Shown one piece after another: positions 32,476 through 43,563 of a stretch of DNA of 64,000 bases (within the stretch, counting starts at the first letter, position 1; each line of letters starts with the position of its first letter). A program made the position numbers and the translations under genes. The stretch lies in NCBI GenBank assembly GCA_947650365.1, contig OX393551.1, forward strand, positions 63,047,173 to 63,111,172. Reading direction: 5' to 3'. The stretch is from Chamaelirium japonicum (Eukaryota; Streptophyta; Magnoliopsida; Liliales; Melanthiaceae). Below the pieces are notes generated by a model. It saw only the letters and a list, made by a program, of their open reading frames with translations. It searched no databases and was not told the origin of the DNA.

Positions 32476-33861
32476 TGATGCAGGCACCAATAAGGCACAC
32501 TACAATCCTGAACCCTTTTAGGGTTTTCTTTGGTCAATGACTAGGTTTTATTTATCAATATAGCGACGTATAGATCAAAAGGACAGCAACCAGAAGTTAT
32601 CTTATGCAGTTCTAAAGTTTATGCAATCAACATAAAGCAGGGTTAAGACTTAAAACAATTAAAGAGCGCAATACTATCACAAAAAAACTGATTTCAGCAC
32701 ATAATAGGGTCAATCGCAGCAATAGATATGTAATTTGGACAATAGGCATGCAACAGATTTTCACTAAAATAGGTTACGAATGCTTGCTAGGGTTACCGAC
32801 AGACGATATATGGCGAATCTAATAAATAGGCAAAGTTATGGCTTCAACTAGCGATGAAAAGGATGATGACGGCTGCGATGCGGAGCGGGGGCAATGGAAA
32901 CTAATGAAAACGAAGCGGATGCGATGGGAAAATAAAGGAAAAGGAAAGATACTGCCTGGGGTTTCCCGCCGTGGGTCGATTGCAAGGATGCGCCGACGAT
33001 CCTGCACACGGAGCAAGGCCGGACGTCGGGAGAAGCCGGAACCTTCGGAAAACGAAGCCCAAAGCCTTCACGAGGCGAAGTCGTGGAATCGGCGAGGATC
33101 GGGGACACGAGTCTCGCCCGGAAGCACTCACGAAGAGGCACGAATTTCAGCAACTATCAAAATCTGATTTCTCGTTCTTCGTTCATCTTTTTGTAGAGTT
33201 AGGGTTTTTGTTTTGATGGCCAAGATCAAAGGGGAATAAGGATGAATGGTGTGGATTTGATGCGCCAAGAAAGGAAAGGAAAAGAGAGAGAAACAAGGGA
33301 GAGAAGAGAGAGAAGAGAGGGAGCGGAACAAAGGGCCGGGTGCCTCGGGATCCGCGCGGCAAGGGGGTAGCGGACGGGTGTTCACGGGAAAAAGGAGAGA
33401 GAGGGGCGGCATCACAAAGGGAATTCCTATTGGGCTTAAGATAAGCCCATTTAAGCCTAATTGAAGCCCATAACTTGCCATGTCATCAAAATGGTGTTAT
33501 TTCGCCATCTAACCGTCGGTTTCGAGATCTAATCTCGTCCGTCGGCACCCCGCAAACACACGCACCCATAATTTTATTAATATAATGCTGCAACTCACCC
33601 GAGAAGACCCGGATTCAATCCGAAAAGCCCTCGGATGAGATCATGCACATCCCCCATGAATTGGGCAAAAACATAAATAAAACTGCATGCTGAAATAAGG
33701 CCAAAAACAGGGAAAAACGGCCAAAAACTGAAATAACGTCTAACAAGTCCCAAACGGCTAATGTCATCCAAACATAAAACAAAAACGACAGTAAATAAAT
33801 GTCTCCGACGATAAACGGAAGATGCGGCGATGATCTGAAGGTGCTGATCAGGTCTTCATCA
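32476..33861 (-). repeat. Element-X 5' LTR, copy C (complete, 1,386 bp)
   Basis: Minus strand TGATGAAGACC...GGTGCCTGCATCA. It has the full set of X-family landmarks: the TATTAATAAAATTAT stretch, CTTATCTTAAGCCCAATAGG, the CT-rich block, and the downstream part absent from copies A and B. Shorter relatives are at 15862-16530 and 52172-53229. Confidence 0.85.
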
Positions 33862-34609
33862 GTACTCCTCCACACTCTTCCTTCGTCGACCTAGAAATCG
33901 AGGAAGGGGGAGTTGGTGTCGAGGTATCCGTCTGTGTCCGGGATCATGCCGTGATCCGCGTTCGAATCTGCCATGCGAGCATACCGAGGTTTGGGGAATG
34001 GAGAGGAGAGGTGGGTTTGGGGTTGGGGTTTGCTGTCCGCAGTGGGGAGGGAGGAGGGAAGGGGCTAGGGTCGGGGCCTGCAGGGATGGGGAGGAGGGGC
34101 TCGGGTTGGATCGCGGGGAGGGGGGGTCGGGATCGGGTCGGGCTGCAGCACAGGAGGGGGGCGGCCGGGGCTGTAGCGCAGGGAGGAGGCAGCGGCCGGT
34201 GGCGGGGCGCGGGGCAAGGAGGCGGGCGGGGGTGGAGGATCGGGTCGGGTCGGGCGGCGGCACAGGAGGTAGGCGGGGCCGAGGCTGTAGCGCAGGGAGG
34301 GGGGCGGCGGCCGGTGGCGGGGCGCGGGGCAAGGAGGCGGGAGGGGTGGGGGATCGGGTCGGGGCTGTAGAGGAAGAGGGAGGGGGGGTCGATCGGGCCT
34401 GGGGTCGGGGAGTCGCGAGAGGGAGAGAGAGGGTCGCGGGAAGAGAGAGAGAGGGGGATCGGTGTTGGTGGGCTGAGGAAAGAAAAGGGGAAAATATTTC
34501 AAAGGCCAACTAGGGTTTCACACATCTATGCTGGACCCAGGGTTTCACATGCCTAGGGTTTGGGGTTTGGGTTTCACACACCTCACCCTGGTTTCTCTCA
34601 ACATGTGTA
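33862..34609 (-). repeat. Inverted copy of chromovirus LTR segment
   Basis: Reverse complement of 28977-29725, including the C-rich block and the AACCCTAGTTGGCC motif. With copy C it forms an arm (33243-34609) inverted and nearly identical to 28977-30342; I counted only a handful of differences. It ends at 34609 against copia-B. Confidence 0.88.
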
Positions 34610-34611
34610 GA

Positions 34612-36861
34612 TTGAATATTGTCCGATGTATTCTTCGCGGGATATCGGTTCCTAAGTCTTTTTGGAGCTCTGCTCTTCTTACTGCCGCTTATTTGATCAA
34701 CCGAACTCCTTCGCGTTCTCTTAATGGTAAAACTCCGTTCCATATACTTCATCCTACCATGCCCTTTTTTCCCATTCCTTTGCGTGTTTTTGGCTGTGTG
34801 TGTTTTGTCCAAGATCATCGCCTTCCCGGTCGAAACTTGATGATAAGTCTATTCGGTGTCTTTCTTGGTTACTCCTCTGGGGTCAAAGGTTATCGTTGTT
34901 TTGACCCCAAATCATGTCGGGTTTACCATTCTATGGATGTCACTTTTCATGAGGACGTCTCCTTTCAGGTTCGGTCTCCCCCGTTGTCTGTTCCTGTGCC
35001 ATCTACGGCTGCTCAGCCTATGCCTGTCTTTCCTATCACCGGTATGTTGCCTCCTCGCCCGCCTATTACACAGACATATCACAGGCGGTCGCACCAAGCT
35101 CCAGTTGTCCCATCTAGCCCTCTCACTGTGCCAGAACCTCTTCCGACGTCAGGTGTCCCTCCTTCCTCTATCCCTCTTGCTTCTTCTGATGACATGCCTA
35201 TTGCTCTTCGCAAGGGCAAGCGTACTTGTGTCACTAATCACCCTTTGGCGAGTGTTGTCTCTTATCAGGGCCTTTCCCATGCATATCATGCTTATCTAAC
35301 TGCCACAGACTCTATTCGCATTCCTCGTTCTACTACTGAGGCTCTACGTGATCCTGAATGGGTCAAAGTTGTGGATGCTGAGATGTCTGCCTTACGCCAG
35401 AATGGAACTTGGGCTTTGGTTCTTCTTCCCCCTGGGAAGCGTACTATTGGCTGCAAGTGGGTCTACACTGTAAAGTATCGTGCTGATGGTTCTCTTGAAC
35501 GTTACAAAGCCAGACTTGTAGCTCGAGGTTTTACGCAAACTGCTGCTGAGTTTGGTGCTACCTTTGCTCCTGTTGCCAAGTTGACCAGTGTTCGTTTACT
35601 GCTTTCTCTTACTGCTCGCCACTCTTGGCCTCTTCATCAGCTTGATATCAAGAATGCTTTTCTTTATGGTAATCTGGCTGAGGAGATATATATGGACCCC
35701 CCTCCAGGGTACCGTCTATAGGGGGAGTATTCAGGCCGAGTTTGTCGCTTGCTCAAGTCACTTTACGGCTTGATGCAGTCTCCCAGGGCTTGGTTTGAGC
35801 GTTTTAGTACAGTGATCCTTTGCATCGGCTTCACTCGATGTTATGCTGATCCAACCTGCTTTATTAAGATCACTGCTGAGGGCCGACGTGCTATTGTTCT
35901 AGTATATGTGGATGATATTATTCTTACAGGAGATGATGCAGATGAGCTTACTGCTGTCAAGAATACTCTTCAGGCTGCCTTCAAAGTAAAGGATCTTGGT
36001 CCTCTTCGTTACTTTCTGGGGATTGAGATAGCTCGTTCTCGCCAGGGTATCTCTATCTCTCAGCAAAAGTATACACTTGATCTTCTGCATGATACTGGTC
36101 TTCTTGGGTGTCGACCGGCTCGTACACCGATGGATGCTAATCATCGTCTACATGCAGAATCCGGCGATCTTCTTTCCGATCCCAGTTCCTATCAGCGTCT
36201 TGTTGGTCGTTTGATTTATCTAACTCACACTCGACCTGATATCAGCTTTGCAGTTAGTGTGGTGAGTCAGTTTATGCATGCTCCCCGCACATCACATATG
36301 GCGGCTGCAATTCGGATTCTACGTTATCTTAAAGCTGCTCCTGGCCTTGGACTTTTTTATCGGGTTCAGGATGGATTCGAGTTATCCTGTTATACTGACT
36401 CGGATTATGCGGGTTCCCTTTCCGATCGTCGCTCTACCTCTGGCGTTTGCACATTTTATGGTGAGCATCTCATTTCATGGAAGAGTAAAAAGCAGCATGT
36501 TGTCTCTCGATCTTCTGGTGAGGCTGAGTATCGTGCTATGGCACATGGGACCACCGAGTTGATTTGGTTACATTCTTTTTTATCAGAGCTTGGATTTCCT
36601 ACGTCCGGCTGTTCGACTATTTTCTGTGATAATCAGTCAGCAATTACGCTTGCTTCTGATTATGTTCTTCATGAGCGGACCAAGCATATTGAGGTTGATA
36701 TTCACTTCCTCCGGGATCATGTTCGGTCTGGTACAATTACTCCAGTATTCATTCCATCTGCTGACCAGATTGCTGATGCATTTACCAAGGCTATTGGACC
36801 TACTCGTCTTCTTACTACTGTTTCCAAGCTTGGAATGTCTGACGTCTTTGCTCCAGCTTGA
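34612..36861 (+). pseudogene. pol: copia-B pol: integrase C-terminus, RT, RNase H
   Basis: A single reading frame from ISVPKSFWSSALLTAAYLI through a linker, RT ([54 protein letters not shown]) and RNase H ([27 protein letters not shown]) to TGA at 36859. The only lesion I see is a TAG at 35719, after PPPGYRL. The gene is 5'-truncated, missing gag, protease and the integrase core. Confidence 0.88.
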
Positions 36862-36868
36862 GGGGGAG

Positions 36869-37039
36869 TATTGGAGATAGTTTGTCCTTATTAGTAATAA
36901 GTTTGTCCTTATTAGTAATAAGTTTGTCCTTATTAGTAATATGTTTTTCTTTGAGGACTTCTTTGTAATTCTGGTATCTCATTATATTATAAAAGGGTGT
37001 GTTAGGGTTTGTTTAACCCTAACCACTGTTTTCGCTTCA
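36869..37039 (+). repeat. copia-B 3' LTR with triplicated 21-bp unit
   Basis: Follows the purine tract TTGAGGGGGAG. It starts TATTGGAGATAG (TG mutated to TA) and ends TTCA. A 21-bp unit containing TTTGTCCTTATTAGTAATA is repeated three times at 36880-36942. TATTATAAAAGGG at 36985-36997 is a TATA-like box. Confidence 0.75.
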
Positions 37040-39774
37040 GGAACCTGGCGTATGTGCGTGGATAGTCGTGCCATCAACAAGATAACAGTCAAATATCGTT
37101 TCCCTATCCCTCGCCTGGATGACCTATTAGACATGATGTCTGAGCCACAGTCTTCTCCAAGGTTGACTTGAAGAGTGGTTACCACCAAATTCGCATCCGC
37201 CCTGGAGATTAGTGGAAGACGGCGTTTAAGACCAAGGACGGGCTGTACGAATGGATGGTTATGTCGTTCGGACTAACCAATGCGCCTAGCACTTTCATGA
37301 GAATCATGACACAAGTACTCCGCCCTTTTATGGGAAAATTCTTTGTAGTGTACTTTGATGACATACTCATTTATAGCCAATCCTGGGCACATCATTTAGA
37401 CCACCTTCGGCAAGTCTGCACCGTGCTGAGGAAGGAAGAGCTATTCGCCAATCCTAAGAAGTGCACGTTTCTTGCCCCCGAAGTCCACTTCCTCGGCTTT
37501 GTTGTTTCTGTTAACGTGGTTTTTGCCGATCCGGAGAAAGTCCGCGCAATTGAAGAATGGCCTGAACCCAAGAACATCCGGGATGTCCGAAGCTTCCACG
37601 GTCTTGCCACTTTTTACAGGAGGTTTATCAAGGGGTTCAGTACCATTACGGCCCCAATCACAGACTGCCTAAAGAAAGGCGAGTTTGAGTGGACGAGTGC
37701 TGCCACTAGGGCTTTTTTGGAAATTAAGAAGCGAATGGTTGAGGCCCCTGCGATGCGCCTCCCAGATTTTACCAAAGTCTTTGAAGTAGCCTGTGACGCC
37801 TCCGGAATCGGCATAGGGGGCGTCCTCTCCCAAAAAAGGTCATCCTGTTGCATATTTCAGCGAGAAACTGAATGAAACTCGCCAGCGATACTCCACTTAC
37901 GACAAGGAATTCTATGCGGTAATTCAGTCGATTCGCCACTGGCGGTACTATTTGCTCCCGCAAGAATTTGTTATCTATTCTGACCATGAGGCCCTACGGT
38001 ATATCTATTCGCAAAAGAAGCTTAACGCATGGCATGGTCGCTGGGTCGAGTTCCTCCAAGACTACACCTTCACCCTGCGCCATAAGGCGGGCGTAGAGAA
38101 CAAGGCGGCTGACGCACTCAGTCGTCGTATGTTTGTCCTGTCTAAGTTGACCACTGCGGTCGAGGGTTTTGAAAAGCTGAAGACTGAGTACGAGTCTTGC
38201 CTCGATTTCGGTGAAATCTATGCTGCACTAGTAGGCGGGACAGTTCAAGAGATGGACAGGTACCTCATGCAGAACGGGTACCTCTTTCGTGGCCGTCGGC
38301 TGTGCATTCCTCGAACATCCCTTCGTGAATTCCTTGTTTGGGAGGTTCACGCAGGTGGTCTTGCCGGCCATTTTGGTATTGATAAAACCATCGAGGCCGT
38401 CGAATACCGGTTTTATTGGCCGAGCCTTAAGCTTGATGCCGCCAAACATGTGGGTCGGTGTCATACTTGTCAGTTGGCCAAGCAGAGGAAACAAAACACT
38501 GGCATGTATACCCCTCTCCCAGTTCCTAGCTGCCCCTGGCAAGATATTAGTATGGACTTCGTGCTCGGCCTCCCAAAAACCCTACGAAAACATGATTCGG
38601 TCTTGGTTGTGGTAGACCGATTCTCTAAAATGGCTCACTTCCTCTCGTGTTCCAAAACTTCCGATGCCTCCCACGTCGCAAAAATCTTCTTCGATGGCAT
38701 CGGGTTACATGGGTTACCCAAAACCATCGTATCGGATCGAGATGTCAAGTTCACCAGTTTCTTCTGAAAAACTCTCTGGTACAAACTAGGGACAAAGCTT
38801 CAATTTTCCACGGCATTCTACCCCCAAACCGACGGTCAAACTGAGGTAGTCAATCGGAGTTTGGGTAATCTTTTGCGAACATTAGTGGGTGAACACGTTG
38901 GGAGTTAGGATCTGAAACTGTCAATAGCCGAGTTTGCATATAATACATCTGTCAATAAGACCACCGGTATGAGTCCTCATGAAGTCGTGCATGGGTTCAA
39001 ACCTAGGCAACCAGTCGATCTTATTCCCATGTCTGAGTATTATAGAATTTCTGAGTCGGCATCTGCTTTTGCATCTCATGTGCATGATTTACATAAGGAA
39101 ATCAGTAAAAAAATTTAACAGAGCAATGCGAGCTTTAAATTAAGGGCCGATGCCCGGAAGCGAGTTCAGACTTTCAGTGTGGGAGATTATGTGATGGTCC
39201 GGATTCGTCCGGAACGGTTTCCTTCGGGAGCCGTTAAGAAACTACATGCGCGCAGTGCAGGTCCTTTTCGGGTTCTAAAAAAATTAAATGATAATGCTTA
39301 TGTTCTTGATTTACCCGAGGGTTTTGGAATCAGTCCCACCTTCAATATTGAAGACCTGGTGGCTTATAAGGGCCCATATTTTAACCCTAGAAATCCACTA
39401 CTAGATGAGCCTACCCTGGACTTAGCCCCTGAGTGTCCCCCCTACCCCCACTCCCAGAAATATCCCCACCATATGCAGCAAAGAGCATTGATAAGATTCT
39501 AGATGATGAAATTGTCTCTGGAAGAGACGGTGAAACCCGGCGGTACTTAGTTCGCTGGAAAGGGAGACCTTCTTTTGAGGACACATGGATCGAACGTCAG
39601 GAGCTTCAGCAGCTGTATCCAGACCTAATGGAGCTATATGAGAGCCGCCCAGAGCCTTACGCGACAGAATCGAGTTCTCTCCCACCCCGAGAGGATGATG
39701 CGGACATCAACACGGAGCCGCGCCCGTGGCGTGTGTACCAGCGCAGGAGGCGCCAGTGTAGTTTGTGGATGTGA
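37040..39774 (+). pseudogene. pol: Chromovirus pol: RT, RNase H, integrase, chromodomain
   Basis: RT begins within GTWRMCVDSRAINKITVKY. The catalytic YFDDILIYS is at about 37352 and [12 protein letters not shown] precedes it. RNase H includes YSDHEALRYI and NKAADALSRR. Integrase has an H-H-C-C finger (CHTCQLAKQRK), core MDFVLGLP, SDRDVKF and DGQTEVVNR. After a frameshift near 39480 comes a chromodomain, RRYLVRWKGRPSFEDTWI, running into the LTR. Lesions: frameshifts near 37150 and 37850, stops near 37212, 38765, 38906 and 39117. C-terminal chromodomains identify plant chromoviruses; the pattern suggests a Reina/CRM-like lineage, not certain. Confidence 0.9.
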
Positions 39775-41112
39775 TCAGTTGTTCCAGTTTGATTCCATGT
39801 TGTTTTGTGTTTTTTTTTTATTTTTGGCACTTGTGTTTAGTCCCACCTTGCCTGTTGGCCCTGTGGATCAGTCATTGTAAGCCTATATAAAGGCCGTTGT
39901 CTTCTCATTTGAGGTACGGAAGAATAAAATAAAATATTGTTTTCCCTCTACACATGTTGAGAGAAACTAGGGTGAGGTGTGAAATCCAAACCCCAAACCC
40001 TAGGCGTATGAAACCCTAGGTTCAGCATAGGTGTGTGAAACCCTAGTTGGCCTTTGAAATGTTTTTCCCTTTTCTTTCCTCAGCCCACGACCACCGATCC
40101 CCCTCTCTCTCTCTTCCCGCGTCCCACTCTCTCCCTCACGACTCCCCGACCCTAGGCCCGATCGACCCCCCCCCCCCTCCCTCTTCCTCTACAGCCCTGA
40201 CCCGATCCCCCACCCATCCCGCCTCCTTGCCCCGCACCCCGCCACCGGCCGCCGCCCCCCTCCCTGCGCTACAGCCCCGGCCCCGCCAACCTCCTGTGCC
40301 GCCGCCCGACCCGACCCGATCCTCCACCCTCGCCCGCCTCCTTGCCCGTGCCCCGCCACCGGTCGCTGCCCCCTCCCTGCGCTACAGCCCCGGCCGCCCC
40401 CCTCCTGTGCTGCAGCCCGACCCGATCCCGACCCCCCCTCCCCGCGATCCAACCCGAGCCCCTCCTCCCCATCCCTGCAGGCCCCGACCCTAGCCCCTTC
40501 CCTCCTCCTCCCTCCCCGCTGCGGACAACAAACCCCAACCCCAAACCCACCTCTCTTCTCATTCCCCAAACCTCGGTATGCTCGCATGGCAGATTCGAAC
40601 GCGGATCACGGCATGATCCCGGACACAGACGGATACCTTGACACCAACTCCCCCTTCCTCGATTTCTAGGTCGACGAAGGAAGAGCGTGGAGGAGTACTT
40701 GGAGCCCATTACCTTCATCTTTGCTGGTGACGCTGGCGTTCTCGCATCGCTGTCATCTCCTCAGTAAGGACACCCCTACCCGGCAAGGTACTTCCTGGTT
40801 CCATCAGTTGAGTCTCTAGGGTATTTCAACTGCTCACTGTTGTCCACTGTCGAGAGATTGAGTGTTCATTCCTGCCCTGTAAGTTACTAGTATTTGATAT
40901 TGCGGGACGGACTCGTGCCCGATAATTTAAGCATTAATATTTTAGTTTGAATACGGAAAGAGAACTGTAGGGTGCTAGTAGTAACTTGTTAAATCCATCA
41001 TTCCTGTGATTGTGTGAACAAAGATTCCTGCCTGAGGTTCTTAATTTACGGTAAAACATTGCTCGCCAATAGAAGTACTGATTTCTTGTCTTCCCTGCAT
41101 TGTAATACATCA
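39696..41112 (+). repeat. Chromovirus 3' LTR (1,417 bp)
   Basis: TGATGCGGACATC...GTAATACATCA. It overlaps the end of the pol frame by ~80 bp. TATA box at 39883-39890. The proximal 1 kb matches the 5' LTR; the distal 410 bp (TTGGAGCCC onward) is missing from the 5' copy. It is followed by the TSD ATTAG (41113-41117). Confidence 0.9.
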
Positions 41113-41179
41113 ATTAGCCTGGGGTAAGGCTTAACCCCATCCTCTCCCACTTGGAGTGGAATTCCCTAAATAAAAGAAT
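41113..41179 (+). repeat. LINE-C 3' UTR end
   Basis: After the TSD, CCTGGGGTAAGGCTTAACCC, CATCCTCTCCCACTTGG and an A-rich tail continue the LINE 3' UTR interrupted at 28730. It parallels the LINE-A 3' end (GGGGTATGCTCAACCCCATCC). Confidence 0.85.
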
Positions 41180-41320
41180 AACAGTGTTCTCAAGCCAAGT
41201 TGTTCGGTAAGGGTGAACCAACGGTTTTATTTTCCACTTCTTGGCTTTGACTAAGCCTTCACTAACCAAGTTTCTGGTGCATCCATTTATCAAAACACAA
41301 ATCGAAGCCATCGGGCATCG
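41180..41320 (-). pseudogene. gypsy-Z protease fragment, proximal part
   Basis: The minus strand reads VLINGCTRNLVSEGLVKAK, then KWKIKPLVHPYRTTWLENTV, matching the gypsy-Y protease. It stops at the LINE-C tail; the rest is at 17946-18039. The first 20 bases (41180-41199) repeat 18020-18039 with one mismatch, consistent with the LINE-C TSD. Confidence 0.65.
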
Positions 41321-41768
41321 AATTGTAGATCCTTGTGGGTACAAAATTTGGCTAAGGTACTTACAGGCCCGCAACATACGACTCAAGTGGGGCCCACAAG
41401 GACAACTTGGGGCCCAGTAGACTACAGTGGGACCCGCCAGTCTTGCCTGGTGCCCATGACGACACCTCGGGCCCGACAGTCTACGCAGGCCCACAAGGAT
41501 AACCGTTGCTCTTCATTTTATCTGAAAATATTTGGGCTTTAATAAACTTCATTGGATTCTCTAGTTCTATCTGTGGTTGGATCTTTTGTTAGATCTTGAT
41601 TTACTTATATGAATCCATGCCTATTCGAGATATAGTTTGGTTTATCATTGCTGTGATTAAGACTTTAAATATGGTTTTTGCATGGTTACTAGAATCTTAG
41701 TCTTCTGTGAGATAGTGGGTTGTGGGTTTGAATGGTTAACCTTTGCATGTGATACACCTCCATCTATA
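41321..41768. other. Intron sequence, mixed remnants
   Basis: 41350-41500 is GGCCC/CCCACAAGG-rich with a few repeats of TGGGGCCCA-like motifs, possibly more gypsy-Z. The rest is AT-rich. No gene seen. Confidence 0.35.
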
Positions 41769-42269
41769 AAGCACGGATACGTCGAGTCCCCCAACGTACC
41801 TGTATCTGTGTCAAATACCATTACTAGTTGGGTACTTGGGAATACTTGTCCTGTAAATTTCATGCACATCCTAAATTTAAAAAGAATAATTTTTATTATT
41901 GGATACGTGGGGATGCAACATGGATACGACTAGGCAAATTAAAGAAAAACTTGATGTTGTTTTTGGAAGATTTCTTATAATAATGATAGGCATTGTAGAT
42001 GATTACTTTGTTGATGAACTCGTAGTTAATTGTAGTATGCTTTTATGTTATATTTGGTATATGTTAGTTTTAATAATGACGGACGAATTTGTTTTTGTAT
42101 CATAATCGGTTCTATATATGTTTAGATTTTTTTATGTTGGTTGTCGATATTTTAGACTAAAAATATTTATTTATTTGTTAATATATCTCCGATGTATCGT
42201 ATCCTACTTTTTCAAGAATCGTCTTACGTATCTGTATCGTATTCATTTCCCTTATATGTATCCATGCTT
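41769..42269. mobile_element. MITE candidate, about 0.5 kb
   Basis: Ends AAGCACGGATACG at the left and, inverted, AAGCATGGATAC at the right (42258-42269), with further GATACG/CGTATC motifs inside both ends. The AT-rich interior has no coding potential. I could not find a convincing TSD. Confidence 0.4.
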
Positions 42270-42813
42270 CATAGACCTCTGTTATTTAGTGCTAGCAATT
42301 ATTTTAAATAGGCTGAAAATATAATTTAATTGTTTTGGGCTAATATCGTAGAAGGCTTGATGTACGGAATTGGATCCCCTATCTCCTTGGTTATGAGATT
42401 TTATTATGAGTAAAAAAAATAAAATGATATTATCTCTTTGAAGCTTCCTTTTTGTTTAAAGTTTGGGCTATAATCATGCGGACTAATATTGGATCCATGT
42501 AAGATCCATATCCAAACAAGACAAGCTTAGTTTGGTTCAGATTCAGTCTCGAATCGGATCCATGTTTTTCTTATTGGGTTTAGTTCAGACTCAGGTGTTT
42601 ATTGATTTTTGAAAAGTTTAAATGTGAATATTCCAAATAATTTTTTTCTTTGATATTCTTTCCATAATATCTCCAATTTTTAACTTGAACAAGCCTTTAA
42701 CATTAAGTATTGTTAATGTTGCCTTATCTCTGAAGTCTGGAAATAGTATTTTTGACAACCTGAAAAGTATATGGAGCTAATGTCAACAAATCAAAAATCT
42801 ATTATTTTATAAT
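42270..42813. other. AT-rich intron sequence
   Basis: Contains GGATCCAT and AGATCCATATCC motifs, with similar GGATCC/CATATCCAAACC motifs right of the TRIM (43180-43240), so a small older repeat may have been split by that TRIM. No coding sequence. Confidence 0.35.
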
Positions 42814-43163
42814 TGTTGAGGAAGTCCATCGGTTAGTCCCACATCGGTAAAGGTGGCACCTAACGCCCGCTTAATATACCCTCTGTGGACCTCCCCTTAC
42901 AACCGGGTTTTGGGGTTTGAGGGTATCTAAGTATCTAACATGGTATCAGAGCTGGGTTCACGGTCTCCCTGCAGCCTGCAGGTGCGGCCCCTTCGGATTA
43001 TGCCTCACTCATCATGTTCCGCTTGAGGGGGGGGGTGTTGAGGAAGTCCACCGGTTAGTCCCACACTCCCACATCGGTAAAGGGGGCACCTAACGCTCAC
43101 TTAATATACCCTCTGTGGACCTCCCCTTACAACCCGGCTTTTGGGGTGTGAGGGTATCTAATA
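42814..43163 (+). mobile_element. Intact TRIM element (350 bp)
   Basis: LTR1 42814-42940 (TGTTGAGG...TCTAACA), PBS TGGTATCAGAGC 42941-42952, ~80-bp interior, purine tract [14 protein letters not shown]2 43036-43163. Flanks ATAAT (42809-42813) and GTAAT (43164-43168) look like a TSD with one mismatch. No coding capacity. The LTR shares its TAGTCCCACATCGG core with the copia-C LTR, the likely autonomous source. Confidence 0.85.
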
Positions 43164-43407
43164 GTAATTAATATTAAATTATGACTGGATCCTTAATCCG
43201 GTTATCAGGTTCAGATCCTCTCATATCCAAACCTGTCCGTTTCTCATTGTGTGCAGACTTGGCTTTGGTACTCATTTATTTTCTAATGATTTAGTGGACA
43301 TTGTAAAGAAAAACTCCATTTGCATTTAAATTAAGTCTCCATTTACATTTGCATGTACTAGTCATTTAAAGAGATGTTAATTGTTCTGACTCATTTTACT
43401 GTGGCAG

Positions 43408-43563
43408 AGATATTAAATGCTTCAAAGTCAAGTTTAAGCACAGGTGCTATAGTTGGCATTATATTAGGAGCAGTTGCTGGTGCTGTTATTCTATCAACAA
43501 TTGCTACAATACTTATCATGAGAAGGAACTCCAGATATCGTGCTGCTACAAAAAAACGCTCAC
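43408..43563 (+). CDS. LRR receptor-like kinase, transmembrane exon
   Basis: 156-nt exon with acceptor TGTGGCAG| and donor CAC|GTAAGT, phase 1 on both sides. It encodes EILNASKSSLSTGAIVG, a ~22-residue hydrophobic helix (IILGAVAGAVILSTIATILI) and the basic stop-transfer MRRNSRYR, then TKKRS. Single-pass type I topology is inferred. Its position between ectodomain and kinase exons matches the family. The next intron starts in the codon completed as CTG at 63759. Confidence 0.9.

Larger units (their letters stand above)
30337..33861 (-). mobile_element. Element X: pol-less LTR retroelement (3' LTR truncated)
   Basis: Minus strand: 5' LTR 32476-33861, iMet PBS 32461-32472, a single internal open frame, then 3' LTR from 31281 down to about 30638, where the foldback junction cuts it. 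The interior is only about 1.2 kb with no Gag, protease, integrase or RT motif. It is inserted in an inverted copy of the chromovirus LTR (flank GTACTCC at 33862). A non-autonomous element that must borrow enzymes. Confidence 0.75.
34610..37039 (+). mobile_element. copia-B: Ty1/copia fragment with 3' LTR
   Basis: Runs from mid-integrase to an apparently complete 3' LTR ending GCTTCA at 37039. The 5' LTR, gag and front of integrase are cut off at the inverted gypsy LTR. The chromovirus RT resumes right after the LTR (GGAACCTGGCG), so copia-B had inserted into the chromovirus pol gene. Confidence 0.85.
28731..41112 (+). mobile_element. Ty3/gypsy chromovirus with nested elements
   Basis: Plus-strand LTRs begin TGATGCGGACATC at 28731 and 39696; the right one ends ...ATACATCA at 41112. 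Flanking ATTAG at 28726-28730 and 41113-41117 is a perfect 5-bp TSD. The LINE-C 3' UTR resumes immediately outside, proving insertion into LINE-C. Inside, the PBS, gag, protease and RT start are gone, replaced by element X, its inverted duplication and copia-B. Only RT (from 37040) to chromodomain remains. Confidence 0.88.
13333..43407 (+). other. Giant intron (30,075 bp) between ectodomain and TM exons
   Basis: Bounded by donor GTATGT at 13333 and acceptor TGTGGCAG ending at 43407. Phase 1 on both sides: the split codon G|AG gives Glu, and the protein reads ...SYAN-E-ILNAS. The intron holds nearly all the LINE, gypsy, copia-B, X and TRIM material described below, in both orientations. Confidence 0.88.

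Noticed and set aside
42814-43163. Cassandra-type TRIM with 5S rRNA-like LTR
   Set aside because: The LTRs lack the 5S internal promoter sequence.
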